Assembly (NCBI GenBank): GCA_036841525.1
Contig: DAITVZ010000007.1
Coordinates: forward strand, 1-64,000
Length of the DNA: 64,000 nucleotides
Origin: JAAYEA01 sp012689325
GTDB taxonomy: Bacteria; Chloroflexota; Anaerolineae; JAAYEA01
Direction: 5' to 3'
Part shown: piece by piece, positions 25,328-34,200 of the stretch
Position numbering within the stretch: the stretch's first letter is position 1
How the letters are laid out: each line of letters opens with the position of its first letter
Notes under the pieces: model-generated
Told to the model about the DNA's origin: nothing
What the model saw: only the letters and a program-made list of their open reading frames with translations
Databases searched by the model: none
Program-made: the position numbers and the translations under genes

Positions 25328-26565
25328 CTCGGTCCCCTCTTGCTTTGCGCCAGCTCGGCATAGAGCGCTTCCACCTGGTCGGTGACCCGCTCCACCGTGT
25401 ACCGGCTCATCACCTTGTCGTATCCCCGCTGGCCCAGCGCCTGGCGCAGCGCCGGGGCATCGCGCAGCGCCTGCAGCCGGGCCGCCAGTTCGTCGGCGTC
25501 GCCGGGCTGGACCAGAAAACCGTCCTCGCCATCGGCGATCATGTCCGCCAGGGCGCCGGCCCGCGCGCCGATCACCGGCTTGCCCAGGGCCCAGGCCTCG
25601 CAAAAGACGATGCCAAAGGACTCGCCGGTGGAGGGCAAAACCAGCGCATCGCAGACGCCCAACAGCTTGGCCTTGTCCTCGTCGCTCACCGTGCCCAGGT
25701 CGATGAGGCCCGGGATATCGGGATAGCGAGCGCGCAACTCGGCCCAATACGGCTCCGTTGGCCCCGCCAGCACCAGCGTCGCGTCGGGGCGTTGGGCGCG
25801 CAGGCGCAAATGCGCCTCCAGGAGCGTGTCCAGCCCCTTGTAGATGGCGCGACGCCCCACAAAGAGCACCGCAAAGGCCCCCTCCGGGATGCCGAACTGG
25901 GCGCGCGTCCCGCCCACCGCGGCCTGCTGGATCTCCTCCGGCTTGAGCCCCACGCCGCCCATGACGATGCGGGCCGGGTCCACAAAGCGCTGCGCGAGAT
26001 AGTCGCGCTCCACTTGGGTCATCACCACCACCCGGTCGGCGGAGCGCATGGCGGCGTTGAACCACTCCACGTCAAAGATCTCGGCCTGCTGGGTGTGCAA
26101 AAAGGGCGTGATCACCAATGGGGCGCCGATGGCCTTGGCCGCCAGCGCCGTGTACCACAGGTGGCTATAGGGCAGGGTATTGACGTGGATCACGTCGAAA
26201 CCGCGCCCGCGCAATAGCACGTTCAGGAACAGCCCCGGCGAGAGCGGCCCGCTGCCGAACATGATAAAGGGCTGATAGCGGATGCGCCGCTCCTTGCGAT
26301 AGTTGATATAGCCGTAATCCAGCACGTGCCAGGTGTAGGCCCGGCGGCGGAGGCTGCCGAAGCGGCGCACGTCGACGCCGTCCAGCACCTCATGGCGGGG
26401 CAGCTCGTTACGCCAGGTGCGATAGTCCACCGAGCGGGTGGTGAAAACCTGGACCTGGTGGCCGCGCCGGGCCAGCGCCTCCGAGGTATTGATGATATGC
26501 TGCTCGGAGCCGCCGATGGCGGGGCGGTATTGATGGGTGATGTGCAGGATGCGCAGCGGTTTCAG
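25324..26565 (-). CDS. GT4-family glycosyltransferase, probable CTG start
   Basis: A 413-residue GT4 enzyme. The conserved opening LRILHITHQYRPAIGGSEQH lies upstream of the first ATG (26430), and reading back from it meets a stop codon without any ATG, GTG or TTG. The best start is the CTG at 26565, seven bases after GCGGAGG. Further features are PLVITPFLHTQQ, VLFVGRRAIYKGLDTLL and LVLPSTGESFGIVFCEAWALGKPVIGAR. A promoter with TATAAT lies about 50 nt upstream, which fits the CTG start. The stop overlaps the fusion gene's ATG. A start at 26430 would remove the first beta strand and the glycine loop and so is unlikely to give an active enzyme. Confidence 0.88.
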   Translation of the reverse strand: MKPLRILHITHQYRPAIGGSEQHIINTSEALARRGHQVQVFTTRSVDYRTWRNELPRHEVLDGVDVRRFGSLRRRAYTWHVLDYGYINYRKERRIRYQPFIMFGSGPLSPGLFLNVLLRGRGFDVIHVNTLPYSHLWYTALAAKAIGAPLVITPFLHTQQAEIFDVEWFNAAMRSADRVVVMTQVERDYLAQRFVDPARIVMGGVGLKPEEIQQAAVGGTRAQFGIPEGAFAVLFVGRRAIYKGLDTLLEAHLRLRAQRPDATLVLAGPTEPYWAELRARYPDIPGLIDLGTVSDEDKAKLLGVCDALVLPSTGESFGIVFCEAWALGKPVIGARAGALADMIADGEDGFLVQPGDADELAARLQALRDAPALRQALGQRGYDKVMSRYTVERVTDQVEALYAELAQSKRGPR

Positions 26566-26612
26566 GGCGTCGCCTCCGCAGAGCAGTTTGACATATCACA
26601 CGCTCGCTCAGG

Positions 26613-26642
26613 ATTATATGCGCGTCGCTTCATTCGAGCCAA
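26613..26642 (-). promoter_or_regulatory. Promoter for the four-gene glycosyltransferase operon
   Basis: On the minus strand TTGGCT (26637-26642) and TATAAT (26613-26618) are 18 bp apart. Transcription would begin near 26606, leaving about 40 nt before the CTG start at 26565. It sits immediately behind the stop codon of the upstream glycosyltransferase gene. Confidence 0.6.
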
Positions 26643-26645
26643 TCC

Positions 26646-27884
26646 CTAACCCAGCGCCTCGCGGTAGACCTCCAGCACGTCGTCCACGTGGCGCTCCAGC
26701 GTCAGGTTCTTTTGCGCATACTCGGCGCAGCGCTGGCGCATGGCGCGCCGCTCCCTGGCTGGCCGGTCGAAATGCGCGATGGCCTTGGCCGCCAGCTCGT
26801 CGGCGTCGCCGGGGGTAAAGAGGTAGCCGGTCTCCTCCTCATGCACCAGCTCGGGGATGCCACCGATGCGCGCGCCCAGGGCGGGCGTGCCCATCAGCAG
26901 GCTCTCATAGAGCACGATGGGCGAATTGTCGTACCAGATCGAGGGAACGGTGGTCAGCTTGCTGACGGCATAGACCGGGCGCAGCTCGTAGAAGGGGAGC
27001 TTGCCCAGGTAGCGCACCGCGCCGGGGGCCTGCTCCGCCAGGCCGTCCACCAACCCCTGCTCCCCCGCCCCCGCCACCAACAGGCGGAAATCCTTGATGT
27101 GGCGCTGCATGGCGGGCAGGGCCTTGGCCAGCACCTCCAGCCCCTTGATGCGCACGATGTGCCCCGCGAAGAGCATGGTGTTGTAGGCGGCGTTCTCCTG
27201 GATCACCTGCCGCACCGTGGGCGAGGTGGGGGCCTGGAAGAGGCTCATGTCGATGCCGTATTTGAGCACACGAAAGCGCGCCGGGTCGTACCCCGCCTGC
27301 GCGTGCAGGTCCGCCAGCCGTTGGCTGGGCGAGATAAAGAATCGCACGTCGCCCACCAGCCCCTGGATGATCTGCCGGCGCAGCGGGACGTTGCCCCAGA
27401 AATCGTAGCGGCGGTAGCAGTCGCGGCACCAGGCCGGCGAGGTCGCCGGGTCGCAGAGGCTGGTATCGGATCTCAGCAGCATGTTGTTGGGGCAGATCAT
27501 CCAATAGTCGTGCAGCGTCACCACCACGGGGAGGCCCAACAGCCGGCAGGCGAGAAAGGGGGCCAGCGAGGCGCCCGAGACGTTGTGGATGTGCACCAGG
27601 TCGGGCTTGATCTCCTCGATCTCGCGGCGGACATGGCGGTACACCACCGGGTCCAGGATGCGGGTGGCCTCCACCCCGGCGCGGTGGTCGAAGGTCAGCT
27701 TGCGCACCGGCAGGCCCTTAAAGGCGTATTCCTCCCGGCCCTCGTGGTCGGCGCGGGCAAAGGCGACCAGCACCTGGACGTCGTGGCCGCGGTTCTTGAG
27801 CCCGTAGGCCGTGTAGAAGGCGCTGACCTCGGCCCCGCCGACGTATTCGGGAGGAAAAAAGTTGGTGATGACCAATATCCGCAT
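26646..27884 (-). CDS. GT4-family glycosyltransferase
   Basis: A 412-residue GT-B enzyme starting MRILVITNFFPPEYVGGAEV at the ATG at 27884, nine bases after GGAGG. The acceptor domain has VVVTLHDYWMICPNNML and a cysteine pair around CDPATSPAWCRDCYRRYDFW. The donor domain has MLFAGHIVRIKGLEVLA and TVPSIWYDNSPIVLYESLLMGTPALGARIGGIPELV. The layout matches the enzyme encoded at 20047-21315, so the two may be old paralogues. It ends 80 bp before the next glycosyltransferase start and a new promoter lies in that gap, so it may be transcribed separately. Confidence 0.93.
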   Translation of the reverse strand: MRILVITNFFPPEYVGGAEVSAFYTAYGLKNRGHDVQVLVAFARADHEGREEYAFKGLPVRKLTFDHRAGVEATRILDPVVYRHVRREIEEIKPDLVHIHNVSGASLAPFLACRLLGLPVVVTLHDYWMICPNNMLLRSDTSLCDPATSPAWCRDCYRRYDFWGNVPLRRQIIQGLVGDVRFFISPSQRLADLHAQAGYDPARFRVLKYGIDMSLFQAPTSPTVRQVIQENAAYNTMLFAGHIVRIKGLEVLAKALPAMQRHIKDFRLLVAGAGEQGLVDGLAEQAPGAVRYLGKLPFYELRPVYAVSKLTTVPSIWYDNSPIVLYESLLMGTPALGARIGGIPELVHEEETGYLFTPGDADELAAKAIAHFDRPARERRAMRQRCAEYAQKNLTLERHVDDVLEVYREALG

Positions 27885-28040
27885 GTCGCCCATCCTCCAG
27901 GGCACAAGGTTTCTGCTGCGGCCCCCAGAACGCCATAGGCCGAAGGATCAGGCGCGGCTATGGCAGTATCAGCTCTTGATCCCCAACGCGCGCCACCGTG
28001 CGGTCCCGAATTGGCCGATTCGGGGCCGAAGGAGCTCGAC

Positions 28041-28892
28041 CTATCCGTCCGCCATATCAAGTTGCTCCGCAGCCAGGCTGCGATACAGCCAGGCTGGACG
28101 CAGTACAGGGCATTCGCCATGTTTGGTTGCTAGGCAAAAGAGGTTATCCTCATGAAAGCGAGCGGGCTTGAGCTTGGTGACAATCCACATGCGCAGATCA
28201 GCTAGCGTCCTGTGTGTGTGTGTGTGAATGCGTCGCGCTTCCAGGCGATCTATCGCGAATCCTTGTCTGCTAATGAGCCGTTGCAGTTCGGGGTAGGTGT
28301 ATTCCCGGTTATGCCTCCCATAAGCTCCGTAGCCGCTATACTGATCGCTCGGATTTTGGGCCAGCCACAGCTTGACGATATTCCCATACCGGGCGAGGTT
28401 TGGGGTTGTCACGAGCAGCCACCCGCCTGGTCTCAAGACACGATGGATTTCCGCTAGCGCAGCCACTGGATCGCTGGTCAGGTGCTCCAGGATTTCGCAA
28501 AACAGCACGCCGTCGAAATGCCCGTCTGGATAGGGAAATCGCTGTGTCTCTACATTGAACTCGCGGTATCGAAATACATGAGTCTCACTGTACTTCTGAT
28601 TGACCAGTACTTGCTCGTGAACGCATAGGGTATCCTCGTTTTCATGGAAATAATTGGCCAACTCGAGTTCATACGGAAGCAATTTCTTCATCAGCACGGT
28701 CAAGTAGTAGGGATTGGCTCCCAGTTCGAGCACACGCCCCGGATGGTTAGGAAGATACTCGAGTGTCGTCATAAACCTGGGGAAGGCATAGTCAACATAG
28801 AAAGCGAGGTCGCGTCGTCCCGTCTCACTTGCATCAGTCAGACAGCAGTTTCTCAGGTAGTCGTGCCAAGTCTGTGCTTCCTCTGTTTGCAT
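28041..28892 (-). CDS. Class I SAM-dependent methyltransferase, lower GC than neighbours
   Basis: The 283-residue protein has VLELGANPYYLTVLM (motif I), PYPDGHFDGVLFCEILEHLTSDP and LRPGGWLLVTTPNLARYGN, a methyltransferase-11/23 pattern common in polysaccharide clusters. Its DNA is visibly less GC-rich than the flanking glycosyltransferase genes, which suggests separate acquisition. Near residues 222-228 a run of eight CA/TG units encodes His-Thr repeats (HTHTH) and could slip. The C-terminal part after residue 230 is basic. A sugar or lipid O-methylation role in the envelope glycan is plausible; the acceptor is unknown. Confidence 0.87.
   Translation of the reverse strand: MQTEEAQTWHDYLRNCCLTDASETGRRDLAFYVDYAFPRFMTTLEYLPNHPGRVLELGANPYYLTVLMKKLLPYELELANYFHENEDTLCVHEQVLVNQKYSETHVFRYREFNVETQRFPYPDGHFDGVLFCEILEHLTSDPVAALAEIHRVLRPGGWLLVTTPNLARYGNIVKLWLAQNPSDQYSGYGAYGRHNREYTYPELQRLISRQGFAIDRLEARRIHTHTHRTLADLRMWIVTKLKPARFHEDNLFCLATKHGECPVLRPAWLYRSLAAEQLDMADG
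28211..28226 (+). repeat. (TG)8 dinucleotide repeat inside a methyltransferase gene
   Basis: Eight uninterrupted TG units lie within the coding region of the methyltransferase at 28041-28892, about 60 codons before its end. Gain or loss of a unit would shift the frame of the C-terminus. Confidence 0.8.
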
Positions 28893-28996
28893 GATTTCCC
28901 TCTGTGCGGGGTCATGTCACGAGATGCTCCACGGCATCTCTCGTAGCGAGTGCTCAAAACGATTGATCCGAGGTTCCACAAGTCGGTAACTTGCCT

Positions 28997-31477
28997 CTAT
29001 TCATCTCCTAGCAACCCGCCGAGCCGCTGGAACTCGATGCGGTCCAGCCAGATGTCGGCTGCATCCGCAAAGTATAGCCTAAAGACGAGTTTCTGCCACT
29101 TTAGGTTGCTGAATTCCAGGACCAATTCTTCGTACTGCTCGGGCTGCGGCAGGTCGTCCACGGTGATCTCGATCCGGCCCATGATGACCTCCGCGGGCAC
29201 GTCGGTGATCTCGGCCCAAGCGATGAGCGGCCGGGTCGCCTGCGCGCCGCGCTTGAGGGTGAAACGGATCCGGTAGCGCCCCTCTTTGAATGGCTCATAG
29301 GGCCCGTAGGCCAGCCAGCCCGCGTCGTGCGCCGCCGTCAGCCCGACGATGGCCTCCCCGCCGGAGGCGTCACGATCCGCCAGCGCCTGGCCGGTCTGGG
29401 TCAGCAGCGCCTCGCCCTCGTAGCGTTGGGGACCAAGCAAGGCCAGGGCGTGGCGCGCCAGCAGGCCCGTGATTGCCAGGACGGCGAGGAGGGCGAGCAC
29501 CCTGGTCGCCGAAATCGCCGCCGGCGAGAGCGGGCCCTCAGGGAGCGGCTCCGTCCCGCGCCGTCGCTCCCACCAGATCGCGACAAGCAGCGTGGCCGCC
29601 AAGAGCCCCCCGAGCCACGCCAGCGCCAGCCACCGGGCGCCCCAGGCCCCGCCTGGCTGCAAGGTCGCATAATCCGCCAGCAGAACGGCCGCACCCGTGG
29701 GCTCGAGGGAACACGTCACCTGGGCTCGCTCGGCCAGCGTCCAGCCGACCGTGACCTCGCGGTATTCGCCCAGCGGCGCCAGGTCGCTCGACGTGACCTC
29801 GCGCCGCGCCACCACCCCCTCGCCGTCGCGCACGGTGATGGTCGCCAGCGCCCGATCCGGCGGCGCCTCCGCGCTGGCTTTCAGCCGATAGCTGAGCGTG
29901 TAGCCTCCTGCCGGCAGCGAGGCCTGCGGGCCCTCCAGCAGCGCGCCGGGCGCGCCGGGATCGGCCAGGCTCGCCATCCCCGCCGCTGCCGCGCCATCCT
30001 CCGCCAGCCGGCCGGCGGGCGAAAGCAAGGTGCGGAACTGGGGGAACAGGTAGGGGAAGGGCTCGCTGCTGCCCGCGAGGTAGGGCGCGTCGTCCCAGCC
30101 TTTATCCTTGTAGCGGATCGTGGGCCTGAACTGGGGCAGCGCGCGAGACAGGTCGAGGCCCAGCCGCTGGCCGTACCATTGGACCAGCCGGCTATCGTCG
30201 AAATCGTTGTGCAGGGCCCGTTGCGGGTCGGCCACCACCAGGCCCGCGGAGCCCAGCGACAGGGCCAGCAGCGCCAGCAGGACCGCTCGAAAGGCCAGGT
30301 GGCGCACCTGCGCCCAGGCCAGCGCCAGCAGCCCCCCCGCCAGCGGCAGCACCGCCACCAGGTAGCGCGGCGGGATGCCCCAGCGCACCTGAAAGCGAGT
30401 GAAGCCCAGGCTGACGAGCTGCAGCAGGAGCAGGCCGCCCAGCACAAGGGCCGTCCAGCGCTGCCGCCGCCAGGCGACCCAGCCCCCGACCAGGACGCCG
30501 GAATAGACCGGGGCCAGGACCAAAAGCCCCATGCGCTGATCCAGCAGCCAGCCCAGCAGGCTATCTAGATGGTTGAGGGGGTCGAACAACTGGGCCAGGG
30601 TGGCGCTGCCGCGGCCGCCGGAGGAGGCGCCCAGGGCGACGGCGTCGCCATAGAGCAGGCCATTGAGGTACGAGACCCCCGCCAGGGTCAGCCCCGCCGC
30701 CACGGCCAGGCCGAGCCAGCAGCGCCAGGAGACGTCCCGCCGCCAAAACGTCCGCAGCGCCAGCAGCGCCGCCAGCGCCAGCGAGAGGGGCAGGAAGCGG
30801 ATCACCAGCCAGGAGAGCCCCACCAGGCCGAGCCCCAAGGCCACGCCGTCGCCCAGCGATAGCGCCGCGCTCTGGAGCAGCTTGCGGGCCGCCCAAACCA
30901 CCAGGAGCGCCCCCAGCATCTCGGTATAGATGCCAAAGGCGTAGGGGAGCATGGGGATGGTGAAGGTGACGGCCAGCCAGGCGAACCAGGCCGCGCCGCG
31001 CCGCCGGCTGACCTCGTAGCTCAGGAGCCAGGTGTTGGCGGCCACCAGCGCGGCGATGAGGTTGAGGGCATAGATCACCGCCACGCGCCCGCCCACCGCG
31101 TAAGGCAGGACCAGCGCCGCCGGGAAGGCGATCTCATGGACCGGGTACCAGCCGCCGTCGGCCTTGACCGTCACGTGCGGGTCCAGCCAGGCGCCCGCGA
31201 AAAAGGGCGCGTAATCCCGCTCGGCATAGTTGTCGGCCAGGCGGATATCGCCATCGGTCAGCAGGCTGTGGGAGATGAGCAGATAGTGAGGCTCGTCGCC
31301 CGTCACCGGCCAGGTGGAGGCCACGTGGGGCGTCAGGGCCACATAAACCAGCAAGGCCAGCAGAAAGGCGAGGGCGGCCATTCGGCGCGTCGCCCGCGGA
31401 TCGAGGTCAGCGGCAGGCTCGGCGGCACTGGAGGCGCCTTGCGGGGCGAGATCGCGGGCCAAGCTGGGTTTCTTCAC
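28997..31477 (-). CDS. Large GT-C-like membrane protein with extracellular C-terminal domain
   Basis: The 826-residue protein starts at the GTG at 31477. After a polar 30-residue leader it has about ten membrane segments up to residue 420. The first loop carries TGDEPHYLLISHSLLTDGD, in the position of the acidic metal/acceptor motif of GT-C (PMT/ArnT-like) glycosyltransferases. A soluble region follows (about 440-620, with beta-rich stretches), two further helices near 640-690, and a final beta-sandwich-like domain ending YFADAADIWLDRIEFQRLGG. It follows wzt by 27 bp, so it belongs to the export operon. The likely role is lipid-linked sugar transfer outside the membrane, but the family assignment is tentative. 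Confidence 0.7.
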   Translation of the reverse strand: MKKPSLARDLAPQGASSAAEPAADLDPRATRRMAALAFLLALLVYVALTPHVASTWPVTGDEPHYLLISHSLLTDGDIRLADNYAERDYAPFFAGAWLDPHVTVKADGGWYPVHEIAFPAALVLPYAVGGRVAVIYALNLIAALVAANTWLLSYEVSRRRGAAWFAWLAVTFTIPMLPYAFGIYTEMLGALLVVWAARKLLQSAALSLGDGVALGLGLVGLSWLVIRFLPLSLALAALLALRTFWRRDVSWRCWLGLAVAAGLTLAGVSYLNGLLYGDAVALGASSGGRGSATLAQLFDPLNHLDSLLGWLLDQRMGLLVLAPVYSGVLVGGWVAWRRQRWTALVLGGLLLLQLVSLGFTRFQVRWGIPPRYLVAVLPLAGGLLALAWAQVRHLAFRAVLLALLALSLGSAGLVVADPQRALHNDFDDSRLVQWYGQRLGLDLSRALPQFRPTIRYKDKGWDDAPYLAGSSEPFPYLFPQFRTLLSPAGRLAEDGAAAAGMASLADPGAPGALLEGPQASLPAGGYTLSYRLKASAEAPPDRALATITVRDGEGVVARREVTSSDLAPLGEYREVTVGWTLAERAQVTCSLEPTGAAVLLADYATLQPGGAWGARWLALAWLGGLLAATLLVAIWWERRRGTEPLPEGPLSPAAISATRVLALLAVLAITGLLARHALALLGPQRYEGEALLTQTGQALADRDASGGEAIVGLTAAHDAGWLAYGPYEPFKEGRYRIRFTLKRGAQATRPLIAWAEITDVPAEVIMGRIEITVDDLPQPEQYEELVLEFSNLKWQKLVFRLYFADAADIWLDRIEFQRLGGLLGDE

Positions 31478-31504
31478 GGCGGGGCATCCCTTCTTGCCGG
31501 CATC

Positions 31505-32890
31505 TCACCGCGGCGCTTCCTCGGCCGGATCGTGCTCTTCGAGCGCGCTGTGGCCCACCGGGTCGTCGCCGATGTGCCAGCGGTGCGCGGGGCGAAAGAC
31601 GCCCATGTCCTGCCAGCGCGAGCGCACGGCAAAGGTCAGATACTCGCGGTAATAGTCATAGGCCGCGCCCTTGGCGGTGTGAATCGCCACATCCAGGGAA
31701 TAAGTCCCCTCGATAAAGCCGAACCGCGGGAAGCGGATCAGCGCCTTGCCTGGCCCCGCGGCGAGCGAGATCGGGAGTTGTTCCATGTCCGTGTTGGTGC
31801 CGTAGCAAAAGAGCCCATCGCTGCGATAGATGCCCACGCCAAAGACCACATCCTCGGCGGCGCGGTGCGCCGTGTAGGCGATCTCGATGGTGAGCGGGTC
31901 GCCGCAGCGCAGCAAGTAGGTTTGCTGCCCGTCCGGGCCCAGCAGCCGCACGCTGGTGATCTGGATCTCGCCGGTGCCCCAGTGCTTGGGCTCCTCTTCC
32001 GGCGCGGGGGCCTCCGGGGGCGGCGCGGCTTGCGCGGCAGGCTCGGCGGCGACGGGGGCCGCGGACGCAGCCGCCACGCGCGGCGCTTCCGCCTGGCTCG
32101 CCTCGGCCACCTCACGCTCGTGCTGGGCGGCGAACTGGAGGTTCTCCTTTTGCCCCACGCTGATGAGGTACTGGTCCACGACGCGGCGCGTCAGGCCCTG
32201 TCCCTTGACCTCGCCATCCTCGATCCAGATGGCCCGGTCGCACAGCTCGTTCACCGTGGCCAGGTCATGGGAGACGAAGACGATGGTGCGCCCCTGCGCG
32301 CGAAAATCGTTGATGCGGTCCAGGCACTTGTGCTGGAACGCCTCGTCGCCCACCGAGAGGACCTCGTCGATCAGCAATATCTCGGGATCGATGCAAGTGG
32401 CGATGGAAAAGCCCAGGCGCACCTGCATGCCCGAGGAATAGTGCTTCAAGGGCACGTCGACGAAACGCTCCAGCTCGGCAAAGGCGACCACCTCGTCGAA
32501 CTTGAGCGCCATCTCGCGCCGCGAGATGCCCAGGATGGAGCCGTTCAAATAGATGTTGTCGCGCCCGGTCAGGTCGGGATGAAAGCCTGCGCCCAGCTCC
32601 AGCAGCGCCGCCACGCGGCCATGCGTCGCGATGGCGCCGCTGCTCGGCTCCAGGATGCGGGCGATGAGCTTGAGCATGGTGCTCTTGCCCGAGCCGTTCT
32701 CGCCGATCAGGCCCAGGGCCTCGCCCTCTTTCACGGTGAACGAGACGTCGCGCAGCGCCCAGAACGCCTGGCGATGCCCGTGATTCGAGCGATGGAGACC
32801 ATTGACCACCAGCTCTTGCAGGGAACGGGGCCGATCGGTGCGCAGCACAAAGCGCTTGGAGACATGCTCGACCTGGATCGCCGTCGTCAT
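31505..32890 (-). CDS. wzt: Polysaccharide ABC exporter ATPase with C-terminal substrate-binding domain (Wzt-like)
   Basis: The 461-residue protein has an ABC domain with Walker A GENGSGKST, signature YSSGMQVRLGFS and Walker B EILLIDEVLSVGD, ordered as in TagH/Wzt/KpsT exporters. A Pro/Ala/Glu-rich linker (about 265-305) leads to a beta-sandwich domain with GQQTYLLRCGDPLTIEIAY, FGVGIYRSDGLFCYGTNTD and FIEGTYSLDVAIH, matching Wzt C-terminal domains that recognise the modified non-reducing end of the glycan. It overlaps wzm by ATGA. A glycan-end-recognising Wzt fits the presence of methyltransferases in the same cluster. Confidence 0.93.
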   Translation of the reverse strand: MTTAIQVEHVSKRFVLRTDRPRSLQELVVNGLHRSNHGHRQAFWALRDVSFTVKEGEALGLIGENGSGKSTMLKLIARILEPSSGAIATHGRVAALLELGAGFHPDLTGRDNIYLNGSILGISRREMALKFDEVVAFAELERFVDVPLKHYSSGMQVRLGFSIATCIDPEILLIDEVLSVGDEAFQHKCLDRINDFRAQGRTIVFVSHDLATVNELCDRAIWIEDGEVKGQGLTRRVVDQYLISVGQKENLQFAAQHEREVAEASQAEAPRVAAASAAPVAAEPAAQAAPPPEAPAPEEEPKHWGTGEIQITSVRLLGPDGQQTYLLRCGDPLTIEIAYTAHRAAEDVVFGVGIYRSDGLFCYGTNTDMEQLPISLAAGPGKALIRFPRFGFIEGTYSLDVAIHTAKGAAYDYYREYLTFAVRSRWQDMGVFRPAHRWHIGDDPVGHSALEEHDPAEEAPR

Positions 32891-33714
32891 ACTTCCTCCG
32901 CAAAGGTGGCCCGGTGGCGGCTAAAGACCCAATAGCCGAGCGCCAAAATGACCAGCGCCGTCAGGGTGGTGCGGAGGAAAAAGTCAAAGGCCGGCGGGCC
33001 GGGCGGCCCCCCCTGGATCGAGCCGTACAGGATGGAGCGGTAGGAGGCGATCAGCGAGGCCATCGGGTTCAAGATGTAGGTCAGTCGTTGCACGGGAAGC
33101 TGCCATCCCAGGACCGTCGCCTGCGCGGGGAGGATGTCGATGGGGTACATCACTGGCGTCAGGAAGAACCAGGCCAAGAGCAGCACATCCATGATCATCG
33201 CCGTATCGCGATAGAACACGTTCAGCGTGGAAAGGATGAGCGCCAGCCCCAAGGTAAAGATCACCTGCACCAGGATCACCAGGGGCAACAGCAGCGCCCA
33301 CTGGGTCAGGCCGATGCCCGCAATGTACAGCATGGGGACGAGCACGACCAGCGCCAGCATAAAGTTCACCAGGTTCGCCAGCACCGTCGAGATGGGCAGC
33401 ACCTCCCGGGCAAAGTACACCTTTTTGATCAGGTGCCCATTGGCGACGATGCTGTTGGTGGAGCCCATCAGGGAGGCGGTGAAAAAGTTCCAGGGCAAGA
33501 TGCCGCAGAGGACAAAGAGGGGAAAATGGGGGACGGCTTGGGATGGCATCATGTAGGTGAACACCACGCTGAACACGGCCATCATCAGCAGGGGGTTCAC
33601 CAGCGACCAGAGGAAGCCCAGCACCGAGCTCTTGTAGCGCGCCTTGAGGTCGCGGACCACCAGGTTGCGGATCAGCTCGCGATACTTGACCAGTTCTCGC
33701 AGGTTCTTGATCAT
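32887..33714 (-). CDS. wzm: Polysaccharide ABC exporter permease (Wzm-like)
   Basis: The 275-residue ABC-2 permease starts at the ATG at 33714 (MIKNLRELVKYRELI, the amphipathic leader of this family); an in-frame start at 33822 would precede the promoter. It has VVRDLKARYKSSVLGFLWSLVNPLLMM, the classical first-helix region, six hydrophobic segments, and the C-terminal FSRHRATFAEEV. Together with Wzt it flips a lipid-linked polysaccharide across the cytoplasmic membrane. It heads the wzm-wzt-GT-C operon and has a well-formed promoter 50-80 bp upstream. Confidence 0.94.
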   Translation of the reverse strand: MIKNLRELVKYRELIRNLVVRDLKARYKSSVLGFLWSLVNPLLMMAVFSVVFTYMMPSQAVPHFPLFVLCGILPWNFFTASLMGSTNSIVANGHLIKKVYFAREVLPISTVLANLVNFMLALVVLVPMLYIAGIGLTQWALLLPLVILVQVIFTLGLALILSTLNVFYRDTAMIMDVLLLAWFFLTPVMYPIDILPAQATVLGWQLPVQRLTYILNPMASLIASYRSILYGSIQGGPPGPPAFDFFLRTTLTALVILALGYWVFSRHRATFAEEV

Positions 33715-33765
33715 GGCCCTTCCATACGCTGCGCCTCGTCTATCGGTCCAGCACAGCGACGGCAG

Positions 33766-33794
33766 ATTATAGCATCCCGGCTGATTATTGACAA
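33766..33794 (-). promoter_or_regulatory. wzm-wzt promoter
   Basis: On the minus strand TTGTCA (33789-33794) and TATAAT (33766-33771) are 17 bp apart, about 50 nt before the wzm ATG. The divergent consensus promoter at 33875-33903 begins 80 bp away, so the two may share control. Confidence 0.65.
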
Positions 33795-33874
33795 ATGGTG
33801 GCTGGGATCCCGCGGGGCGCAACTCGGCCCGCTGGCCGAGCTGAGGTGGTTTGACATAAAAACGCGCGATGCTA

Positions 33875-33903
33875 TTGACAGATCGCCATCCCCCTGCTAT
33901 AAT
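33875..33903 (+). promoter_or_regulatory. Consensus promoter for the secreted protein at 34201
   Basis: TTGACA (33875-33880) and TATAAT (33898-33903) are separated by 17 bp. The start site near 33910 leaves an untranslated leader of about 290 nt before the ATG at 34201. I found no named riboswitch or credible gene in that leader. Confidence 0.7.
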
Positions 33904-34200
33904 AGTGAGGGGAGATCGTTACGGTAAGGTGCGTCACATCTCTACCTTCGACCCTATGTCGCCCAATGCCCCTCGTCCACGCTTCGATCGCGCTCGTCCT
34001 GAAAGGCGCTTCCCCCGCTTCTGACTCCCTGCCTCGGCGCGCTGGCTGCCCGGTCCATGGCTGGGCGCCCGGCGCCAGTGATCTGGATCATGTCCGCAGG
34101 CACGAAAGCATGCTACCATGGCTCCAAGCCTTTGTGGTGGCTCCGGTTCTCCTGGGGGGCCAGCCGGGCGGATTCTCCGCCTTGGCTAAAGGAGGTTGCC

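Noticed and set aside
22604..26065. 1153-residue version of the GT-methyltransferase fusion
   Set aside because: The extra N-terminal 246 residues are an out-of-frame reading of the preceding glycosyltransferase gene; the real start is the ATG at 25327.
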